Source of the DNA: Echinarachnius parma
Taxonomy: Eukaryota; Echinodermata; Echinoidea; Clypeasteroida; Echinarachniidae
NCBI GenBank assembly: GCA_037951105.1
Contig: JBAMJV010008285.1
Coordinates: 98,398-162,397, forward strand
Direction of reading: 5' to 3'
Length of the DNA: 64,000 bases
Shown: positions 61,801-64,000 of the stretch, one piece after another
How positions within the stretch are numbered: position 1 is the stretch's first letter
Layout: the number at the start of each line of letters is the position of its first letter
Notes under the pieces: model-generated
Told to the model about the DNA's origin: nothing
Databases searched by the model: none
What the model saw: only the letters and a program-made list of their open reading frames with translations
Program-made: the position numbers and the translations under genes

Positions 61801-61844
61801 TGAGTATCTTACCTGATAGGGTTTTGTGCCATTAAAGTCGACAT
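34354..61844 (-). CDS. PARP4: PARP4 (vault PARP), complete coding region in 30 exons
   Basis: Spliced minus-strand gene. PARP4 is the ADP-ribosyltransferase of the vault ribonucleoprotein particle. I chained 30 exons with GT/AG borders and matching phases; coding length is 5571 nt, about 1856 residues against about 1724 in human. Domain order: residues 1-155 divergent N-terminus, 155-315 PARP regulatory helices (ends with CQLIRDVV), 316-510 ART core (His in LLLHAS, Tyr in GSGLYFGD, Glu in EDEYVVY), 510-727 VIT domain (YVFPLDEKAAVCAFEA, GHGAYL, NLPPGAAV), 772-960 vWA domain (DCSTSM, LVSDGHL), 1144-1220 TPR-like helices, 1257-1747 polyproline exon, 1748-1856 vault-binding C-terminus (DGHWVYF, TVTMLLVLYLQ). 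Family identity rests on the matching domain order and many conserved motifs. A BRCT domain, present at the N-terminus of human PARP4, is not visible. Exon borders may be off by one or a few bases. Confidence 0.93.
34930..36478 (-). mobile_element. 5'-truncated LINE with most of the RT domain, in last PARP4 intron
   Basis: The minus-strand frame 36476-35295 (393 codons) reads FMDLSKAFDTIDHHILLQKL, GIPQGSILGPLLFLLYVNDI and LFADDTVVAF (catalytic F-A-D-D), then the C-terminal VKQWNSLNEDLRSS. It lacks endonuclease and the first RT blocks. The 3' tail is ATGAA repeats plus poly(A) at about 34930-34960. The frame is intact, so the insertion looks young. Confidence 0.92.
36480..36844. mobile_element. 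MITE, AGGGGACCACCAGGCAAAG family, copy 1
   Basis: It ends CTTTGCCTGGTGGTCCCCT followed by TTAA. The other end (GCACCACCATTC) is near the LINE border. Internal blocks such as ACCCTTTGCAAAATGTTGGG match the copy at 57338-57702. A further relative lies inside the hAT element at about 59880-60180. Confidence 0.7.
36905..36989 (-). CDS. PARP4: PARP4 exon 29, vault-binding C-terminal domain
   Basis: It encodes DGHWVYFRIDDLLDIDVMEI and then ELAICSPIG, the counterpart of human EDGFWKLTPELGLILNLNT in the region that binds major vault protein. Confidence 0.92.
37210..37620. mobile_element. MITE built of AACTGG/CCAGTT words
   Basis: Perfect inverted ends CCCAGGTCGAAAAAACAGTT / AACTGTTTTTTCGACCTGGG. 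The interior is packed with ACCAGTT and AACTGGT in both orientations, giving a cross-pairing, almost repeat-only element. It lies in the intron between PARP4 exons 29 and 28. Confidence 0.85.
38348..39819 (-). CDS. PARP4: PARP4 exon 28, long Ser/Lys and polyproline exon
   Basis: This single 1.47-kb exon encodes about 490 residues. A basic, Ser-rich first part (SRLRSLASDMSREVERQ, GIGLSGLFSIFKPSFGSRKK) is followed by about 200 residues of formin FH1-like polyproline runs interleaved with Gly-Gly (nucleotides 38650-39060). An acidic segment (EDSDEFEDELEEDDVSDEW) and IKKPVKMSDVIKVMGKQCE close it. Human PARP4 also has a Ser/Pro-rich low-complexity region here, but not such long Pro runs. Likely profilin, SH3 or WW ligands; length may be polymorphic because the DNA is a GGT/CCA-type repeat. 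Confidence 0.88.
40045..40090 (-). CDS. PARP4: PARP4 exon 27
   Basis: This short 46-nt exon encodes KKIAHGEVQQEQPHF. It was placed by its good GTAAGT donor and by phase agreement with both neighbours. Confidence 0.7.
40545..40690 (+). mobile_element. Possible tRNA-derived SINE fragment
   Basis: B-box-like GGGTTCAAGCTC and GATTCAAGTCC occur 100 bp apart with A-box-like stretches before them. Evidence is weak. Confidence 0.3.
40850..40914 (-). CDS. PARP4: PARP4 exon 26
   Basis: It encodes SEEEDDLSRSEVKGDIQEFA, an acidic linker. Phase continuity requires the GTGTGA donor rather than the overlapping GTGAGT two bases further on. Confidence 0.7.
41563..42348. mobile_element. piggyBac-like TTAA MITE with G/C tracts, copy 2
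   Basis: Flanked by TTAA at 41559-41562 and 42349-42352. Ends CCCTCAATAGCC / GGCTAGATAGGG. Inside each end lies a G run or C run with a GGCTATATTAGCC-type hairpin. Same architecture as 17402-18109 but a diverged sequence. Confidence 0.75.
42613..42685 (-). CDS. PARP4: Possible alternative copy of PARP4 exon 25
   Basis: The 73-nt open segment encodes SRFTLCVKGDAGRALQWIAP and is clearly paralogous to exon 25. It keeps a GTAAGC donor and an AAG acceptor with a weaker pyrimidine tract. Its length modulo 3 equals that of exon 25, so either copy fits between exons 24 and 26. Including both would break the frame. It is either a mutually exclusive exon or a recent exon relic. Confidence 0.5.
42836..42914 (-). 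CDS. PARP4: PARP4 exon 25 (constitutive copy of a duplicated exon)
   Basis: It encodes CCLAMSRFTLRVKGDAERAM and then QWIAPE, continuing the helical hairpin. The acceptor is good (GTGTTTTCAG) and the donor is GTAAGT. A second, diverged copy lies at 42613-42685. Confidence 0.85.
43174..43323 (-). CDS. PARP4: PARP4 exon 24, TPR-like helical hairpin
   Basis: This 50-codon exon encodes NVERLLKQAQIAQSHFSYAS and then AEQYFSSALDVAKQNLSVVH. The spacing of small and aromatic residues is that of a TPR-type helix pair. I know of no counterpart in human PARP4 at this place. Both splice phases are 0. Confidence 0.85.
43430..43895. repeat. Foldback repeat with GATGCCAAGAACAGTAATTT arms
   Basis: ATGATGCCAAGAACAGTAAT at about 43529 pairs with ATTACTGTTCTTGGTATCAT at about 43869. 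Pairing continues through CGATTTATCAGGCA/TGCCTGATAAATC and TTCGATGCTATGAC to a centre near 43710. A half copy is at 60425-60575. Confidence 0.75.
43950..44054 (-). CDS. PARP4: PARP4 exon 23
   Basis: This 35-codon exon encodes GEERSALPVVADLLADLVSD and then ELKSCDWRQVAPDDS. It is the counterpart of human FPDIPKVSELIAKEDVDFLPYMSW. The acceptor after CTCCAAG was chosen because it alone keeps phase 0. Confidence 0.85.
44944..45126 (-). CDS. PARP4: PARP4 exon 22
   Basis: This 61-codon exon encodes TLHRLAARGLVRDWEIGS, then LSIITPLTSFVAIERRDS. It matches human IHKLAARALIRDYEDG and SLITQFTSFVAVEKRDE. Donor GTATGT. Confidence 0.96.
45485..45565 (-). CDS. PARP4: PARP4 exon 21
   Basis: This 27-codon exon encodes VTIAAEVDGRTISKTVDQSS and then TEITESL, matching the strand region around human QEKEFRTMVSTTELQKTTG. 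Confidence 0.9.
46082..46270 (-). CDS. PARP4: PARP4 exon 20
   Basis: This 63-codon exon encodes IEALMKCCCQPSVRCVETKW and then VPAQIASIFTGSKVVLYALG. It follows the human order (IEDQMTRLCSPSCHSVSVKW...APAQVPSLFLNDRLLVYGF). Confidence 0.95.
46979..47078 (-). CDS. PARP4: PARP4 exon 19, end of vWA domain
   Basis: It encodes SSTSNRHLLRALADVSGGAC and then HIFGPSSKSVWERK, matching GSTANRHVLRILSQCGAGVF...AKSKHSWRKQ in human PARP4. Confidence 0.96.
47108..47392 (-). mobile_element. tRNA-derived SINE, copy 1
   Basis: Minus strand: A box TGGCATAGCGGTTAGAGTGC (47380-47361) and B box GGTTCGAACCC (47336-47326), then a unique body ending near AAAGTTAGAGTCC. Body words such as GGACTGGCCCCC and GTTACCAGAGG recur in copy 2. 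It lies between PARP4 exons 19 and 18. Confidence 0.8.
47539..47809 (-). CDS. PARP4: PARP4 exon 18, vWA domain
   Basis: It encodes EAWRPLRSLSLLPLSRSVRN, then VILVSDGHLADEKLTLNIAS, whose VSDGHL is the later MIDAS-loop Asp. A Gly/Ser-rich insertion (about 15 residues) precedes the first block. Confidence 0.97.
48383..48569 (-). CDS. PARP4: PARP4 exon 17, vWA domain with MIDAS
   Basis: It encodes SDPEVVILLDCSTSMRGAAK, where D-x-S-x-S is the metal-ion site of vWA domains. SFNIITYAT follows. It aligns with human SEVIICLDCSSSMEG. Confidence 0.97.
48597..48614. repeat. (GATA)n microsatellite
   Basis: Short run of GATA units in a PARP4 intron. Confidence 0.9.
48951..49085 (-). CDS. PARP4: PARP4 exon 16
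   Basis: This 45-codon exon encodes GTRLGDGFQLLIGVTRPHQP and then RMLTEYDPDSQSY. It matches the human region SLDSSGFSLHIGL...PRMWVEK before the vWA domain. Confidence 0.92.
49530..50455 (-). mobile_element. Helentron copy in PARP4 intron
   Basis: Minus-strand copy with CTAG at 49530, the 20-bp palindrome next to it, about five 150-bp core units and the ATGCCTCCGCC end at 50455. A long ACGG/GTAC microsatellite lies at 50336-50410, as at the 5' end of the first copy. Confidence 0.85.
50523..50604 (-). CDS. PARP4: PARP4 exon 15
   Basis: This short exon encodes RKESLQIAIEMPSGITSLQS and then PTHAVKVK, corresponding to human KQSFSLTMSIEMPYVIEF...THELK. It links VIT and vWA. Confidence 0.92.
51034..51242 (-). 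CDS. PARP4: PARP4 exon 14, end of the VIT domain
   Basis: It encodes NVFSVSIGNLPPGAAVIIKI, SYVTELGVENDKVTFYL and VAPWIRQEI, matching VFTVSVGNLPPKAKVLIKI, TYITEL and VAPWQQD of human PARP4. Confidence 0.97.
51560..51784 (-). CDS. PARP4: PARP4 exon 13, VIT domain core
   Basis: This 75-codon exon includes ARYVFPLDEKAAVCAFEAYI, NGKHVIGIVK and the GHGAYLMQE signature. It is almost colinear with the human PARP4 VIT domain and is the most diagnostic exon together with the next one. Confidence 0.98.
52118..52251 (-). CDS. PARP4: PARP4 exon 12, start of the VIT domain
   Basis: It encodes DLLDIEGCEDPVSRL...SGVQLKAVHVASQITDLAAK, the first strands of the VIT domain (human ...LEDVHIKGRIIDTVAQV). It ends in phase 0 at GTAAGA. 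Confidence 0.93.
53075..53234 (-). CDS. PARP4: PARP4 exon 11, ART core with catalytic Glu
   Basis: EDEYVVYNTRQQCIRYLVEF carries the Glu that completes the H-Y-E triad, an arrangement compatible with chain-forming PARPs. An acidic linker (DEDFRDFEDGSEEYDDILG) follows. Confidence 0.96.
53396..53460. repeat. (AC)n microsatellite
   Basis: AC repeat with some CACACT variants in a PARP4 intron. Confidence 0.95.
53548..53731 (-). CDS. PARP4: PARP4 exon 10, ART core
   Basis: It encodes STCIQYCRNGNYSNTRMMFV and then SLHEAPEGYHSTHGVRST. It matches human STSIKYSHPGETDGTRLLL...TEAPPGYDSVHGVSQT. Phase 1 in, phase 0 out. Confidence 0.96.
54015..54466. repeat. 64-bp minisatellite next to PARP4 exon 9
   Basis: Units start at about 54081, 54145, 54212, 54276, 54340 and 54412. 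A typical unit is CTTATCCGATCACCGAATTA, GGTGGTCACTATACACAGG, TTTAACTGTATAAAG, AAAGCCTAAC. The exon 9 border itself (AACCTAAC|CTTGTCCGATCACC at 54467) looks like one more unit. Confidence 0.85.
54467..54565 (-). CDS. PARP4: PARP4 exon 9, ART core with catalytic Tyr
   Basis: It encodes GLLMPKLVVEIFSGARRDEG and then LLGSGLYFGDRT. The Tyr in GSGLYF is the second triad residue. The 3' end of this exon and its donor are echoed by a minisatellite in the following stretch (about 54000-54466 on the plus-strand scale). Confidence 0.95.
54960..55097 (-). CDS. PARP4: PARP4 exon 8, ART core with catalytic His
   Basis: It encodes TVNTLRIFAVSRPPEEEGY and then DTLLLHASKPNCILGILSR. The His of LLLHAS is the NAD-binding His of the H-Y-E triad. 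The usual H-G-T/S glycine is Ala here. Confidence 0.95.
55334..55577 (-). mobile_element. tRNA-derived SINE, copy 2
   Basis: B box GGGTTTGAACCC on the plus strand at 55513-55524 and an A box near 55548-55567. The body matches copy 1 (GGGGGCTAGTCTTCTGGTA, CAAGTTAAAGTCCTTC). It lies between PARP4 exons 8 and 7. Confidence 0.8.
55619..55779 (-). CDS. PARP4: PARP4 exon 7, end of the regulatory helices
   Basis: It reads LIRDVVCVSEETGW and then KYKALRCYIQYL, matching LIRDMVNVCET and KYRALRCKIEHV in human PARP4. The exon leaves 2 nt at its donor. Confidence 0.96.
56060..56240 (+). mobile_element. Possible second SINE type
   Basis: GGTTCAAACCC is a B-box match. It is followed by GGTGACGATAAAGGGCGGTC and a tail AATAATCATAATTGATTGAA, which looks like a LINE-derived SINE tail. 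No clear ends. Confidence 0.4.
56261..56440 (-). CDS. PARP4: PARP4 exon 6, PARP regulatory helices
   Basis: This 60-codon exon starts VAKAEAVLHKIWHLRKEGG and continues FYELIPHKEY...KMDFCQ. It closely parallels human VSKAEGILLLVKAAL...FYRLIPHKG...KADLCQ. Clean TTAG acceptor and GTACGC donor. Confidence 0.96.
57338..57702. mobile_element. MITE, AGGGGACCACCAGGCAAAG family, copy 2
   Basis: Starts AGGGGACCACCAGGCAAAGA after TTAA and ends GGTGGTGGTACCCT before TTAA. Opposite in orientation to 36480-36844. Confidence 0.8.
58015..58158 (-). CDS. PARP4: PARP4 exon 5
   Basis: This 48-codon exon reads LSEEVAALVDNVWKEAQGLL and then KKLAQPVASILPGQ. It matches the start of the PARP4 regulatory helical region (LSQEVSDLVEMIWAEAL in human). 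Confidence 0.93.
58638..58882. repeat. (GAT/GAC)n compound microsatellite
   Basis: Long run of GAT and GAC triplets, interrupted three times by ATAATTGAT-like breaks. It would encode poly-Asp or poly-Ser/His but lies in a PARP4 intron. Confidence 0.95.
58972..59154 (-). CDS. PARP4: PARP4 exon 4
   Basis: This 61-codon exon is in phase 0 on both sides. It reads ERQCIYAATAEEALRVYEEL, similar to the RRQFAIKKTSEDASEYFEN region of human PARP4. A weakly conserved acidic linker follows. Confidence 0.85.
59412..60384. mobile_element. hAT-type non-autonomous element in PARP4 intron 3
   Basis: Ends CAGGGTTGCCA / TGGCAACCCTG are flanked by the perfect 8-bp duplication GCCCAAAG (59404-59411, 60385-60392). 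Subterminal CACGGCCAAATTCGGCCAAA words recur at both ends. A further MITE-like segment is nested at about 59880-60180. No hAT transposase. Confidence 0.9.
60425..60575. repeat. Half copy of the 43430-43895 foldback repeat
   Basis: GGTGGCCCCCCAAAAACGGA, GATAGGGTGTCTTTTCCAAT and GATGCCAAGAACAGTTATTT match the left arm of the copy in the other PARP4 intron. Confidence 0.7.
60748..60936 (-). CDS. PARP4: PARP4 exon 3
   Basis: This 63-codon exon runs between CTTCGCAG and GTAACT. The readings KIFSVEIQRN and DFPFKVVSHLASKAT resemble the human PARP4 segment that precedes the regulatory helices (VVVELQ...PFLISSHF). Confidence 0.85.
61144..61201 (-). CDS. PARP4: PARP4 exon 2
   Basis: This encodes RFDAPVIPVQEELIKAVVVD. 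The 58-nt exon starts after GAGTTAG and ends at GAT|GTAAGT. Phase agrees with exons 1 and 3. Confidence 0.7.
61729..61776. repeat. C-tract
   Basis: About 35 C in 48 bases with few breaks, just upstream of the first PARP4 coding exon in plus-strand order. Confidence 0.9.
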
Positions 61845-61944
61845 GATGCACGATGAGTCCAATCCCTTCCTAGTTCATGGAAAACCTTATTGGGTGGGTA
61901 GGCCGTCCCGGAAGTCCCTGTATACTACTGAAGTCATTGTTTTC
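61813..61944 (-). CDS. PARP4: PARP4 exon 1 (first coding exon; 5'UTR plus start codon)
   Basis: The start ATG is at 61844-61842 (MSTLMAQNPI), with a second ATG four codons later. Reading upstream in the same frame reaches a TGA before any other ATG, which argues that translation starts here. The donor at 61811-61812 is GTAAG and leaves 2 nt, matching exon 2. A TTTTTTCAG acceptor lies just above 61944, so an untranslated exon is expected further upstream. No BRCT-like reading is open in this exon. Confidence 0.6.
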
Positions 61945-62779
61945 CTGAAAAAATAATGTACGGCGTGTGTGTATCCCATTTGTATTCCATATTATATGCC
62001 TATAGGCCTATACCCCTATATACAATTAATGGTGCATAGGCCTATATCTGTCAGTATTATATTCGACAGAGTTTTGACCTTTGTTTTCCGAAGTGACTAA
62101 TTGGCAGCGAAAATTCCAGTAACCGGATTCCGTATTAAGTAATTAAACATTTTGAAAAAAATATGTTGACACCTAGTGATGTAGGCATTCAGCAGCTATA
62201 ACGACACTGTCGTTATTGTCATGATTCTGAATACCATGGTTTAATAATTGCAATATGACAAATTATACATAATATTATATATTATATATAGGCTAGTCGT
62301 TTTTTTAAATTATCAATACTGTGACCTGTATAGGCCTATACACTTTTTAAATAATATCTTGCAATTTTGTTTTAAATTAAAACAACTGTGTCAATACAAT
62401 GCGTGTGGTTTGCCATTGTATCCTATATGTGACCGGGGTAATATAGATTAAAGCACTAAGAGATGGTATACCTTATTACGGGCGCTATTAATATAAATCG
62501 AACCTATGTGGTTTATTTGCCATACTTATATGCCAGTAATACAAAATAGCATAGAGGAAATATAATAAAACCATACATAACAACTCAATCAACTTACATA
62601 TTATTTCTAACATCCAATTCATTCTGAGATAATTATAATACTGCAATAAATACAATTATCATTAATGTTTCGGAAAATCAATTTAGTCAATACAATACGA
62701 GCATACCGTATATTATTGAAATAATCTTATGCTCGGTGCATGGTAAAACATTTAACATGAAATGTAATATCTACTTACC

Positions 62780-62860
62780 ACGGGGCCTAATGAACAGTCC
62801 GTTTATTCATAGTCGCTGGTCATAAGAGACGCATTCTCACTGTGAATCGCATCGAACAAA
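62780..62860 (-). other. Possible 5' untranslated exon of PARP4
   Basis: A strong donor (CCCGTG|GTAAGTAG on the minus strand) borders 62780. The only frame crossing it stops about 30 nt before the donor, so it would be untranslated. The upstream limit is not known. It fits the strong acceptor seen at the 5' edge of the first coding exon. Confidence 0.35.
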
Positions 62861-62899
62861 TTGTGTCTAAAAACAGGAATAGGATCCTGTATTATACAG

Positions 62900-63590
62900 T
62901 GGCGTAGCGTAATCGGGACGGTCGGTAGAAAGGGGATGGGGGGGGGGGGGGGGGCACGCGAATGATTTGAGGGCATACCTATGTATTTCTTTATTTTTAC
63001 ATAGTTGTACACTTTTTTTTCCCGTTGTTTTTGGCGAATTATCATGGGGTGCACATGCCCCTGCACCCCCCCCCCTCCCCCTATAGATACGCCTCTGATC
63101 CTGTATAGTTCGCAAGCCCTGAAGTGACGAACTTTCATCAGCCCCGTATTCACTATCAGAGGCGTATCTAGGTCGTTCAGTAGTTTTGTGGATAGGGGGC
63201 TAGTGCTGTATGTGATGCAGGGCCGCGCGGGTCAATTGTGTGTGAACAACAACATAGGCGCCGGAAGTGGGGGGGGGGGGTGGGGGGGGCAGGGGGGGCG
63301 GGCCGCCCCCAATCCAAAAAGTGGGGGGGCAAAACACGTTTTTTGCCCCCCCCCCCCCCCAATAAGCCCCCCCCCCCCCCCACAAAAAAAAAAAAAAGAA
63401 AAGAAAGAAAGCAAGAAAAGGAAGAAGAGTGGGAAAGAAAAAAATAAAATGTATGAGCCAATACTTGTTAATTCCAACGTTAAAAAACTAATTCATACGT
63501 GCGTATGGTACGTTGGGGTGGGTTTTTCTGTACCGGGCCACGTAGTTCCTGTGTAGGCTGCCATTGCTCTGGCTGTTTGTGTGACGTGCA
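62900..63590. other. Repeat-rich right flank with G and C tracts
   Basis: Two words AGGCGTATC/GATACGCCT mark inverted pieces of a dispersed repeat (about 63087 and 63160). Long G and C runs lie at 62938-62954, 63270-63299 and 63346-63380. No gene recognised. Confidence 0.5.
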
Positions 63591-63597
63591 CCAAATT

Positions 63598-64000
63598 GCA
63601 CCATTTCAAGTATGTAAATGCAAAATCTTCCCCGAGGGAGGGGGATACCCCCTCCCCTCTGCCCCAGCCCTCGGTCGCTTCGCTCCCTCGGGACTCATTT
63701 TTGCTGTAAACTATGATGTTGGATCATACATACTGTGGCATATGGTTTATGTTTTTATGCCACCAGATTGCACCATTCAAGTATATAAATGCAAAATCTT
63801 CCCCGTGGGAGGGGGATACCCCCTCCCAAACCCTCCCCCTCTGCCCCAGCCCTCGGTCGCTTCGCTCCCTTGGGGACTCATTTTTGCTGTAAGCTATGAT
63901 GTTGGATCATACATAATGTGGCATATGCTTTATGTTTGTATGCACCAGATTGCACCATTCCAAGTATATAAATGCAAAATCTTCCCCCGTGGGAGGGGTA
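63598..64000. repeat. 172-182-bp tandem repeat running off the window
   Basis: Units start GCACCATT(T)CAAGTAT at 63598, 63770 and 63952. Shared blocks are GCAAAATCTTCCCCG, GGGGATACCCCCTCCC and CGGTCGCTTCGCTCCCT. At least 2.3 units are visible, so an array probably continues to the right. Confidence 0.85.

Overview
This is eukaryotic, AT-rich, intron-rich and repeat-rich DNA from a marine invertebrate. My best guess is an echinoderm such as a sea urchin. The clues are compact exons in a recognisable metazoan gene, Helentron-type elements full of the TGACCTTTGACC motif, CR1/Jockey-group LINE fragments, many MITEs and no bacterial gene organisation. Species is not provable from this window.

Two multi-exon genes can be built, both on the minus strand. 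(1) Positions 61844 down to 34354 carry a full-length PARP4 (vault poly-ADP-ribose polymerase). I could chain 30 coding exons with compatible splice phases; they total 5571 nt, an open frame of about 1856 residues. The order is PARP regulatory helices, ART catalytic core (H-Y-E retained), VIT domain, vWA domain with a MIDAS motif, an inserted TPR-like helical hairpin, a long formin-like polyproline exon, and the C-terminal domain that binds major vault protein in vertebrates. No BRCT domain is seen, and an in-frame stop lies just upstream of the first ATG. (2) Positions 23936 down to 10981 carry the 3' part (7 exons, about 514 residues) of a TPR-like helical protein ending in a J domain (HPD motif) and an SE-rich acidic tail. 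Its 5' end was not found, and its first visible exon has one in-frame TGA.

The left 11 kb and the 24-34 kb gap contain no convincing gene. They hold a Helentron with a 151-bp tandem array, MITEs, and a 2.2-kb stretch studded with a near-palindromic GTCACGCGAGTCAC motif. They also hold a 2.1-kb palindrome of four MITE units interrupted by a hAT-type MITE, and a three-level nest of inverted repeats. Several insertions are dated or bounded by clean target-site duplications, or in one case by a paralogous empty site.

The points most worth a second look are: decayed tandem copies of exons in the TPR/J gene; a possible mutually exclusive alternative exon in PARP4; a minisatellite in a PARP4 intron whose every unit resembles the adjacent exon end and its 5' splice site; Helentron repeats carrying arrays of AGGTCA half-sites in DR1 spacing; and piggyBac-like TTAA elements with paired G/C tracts.
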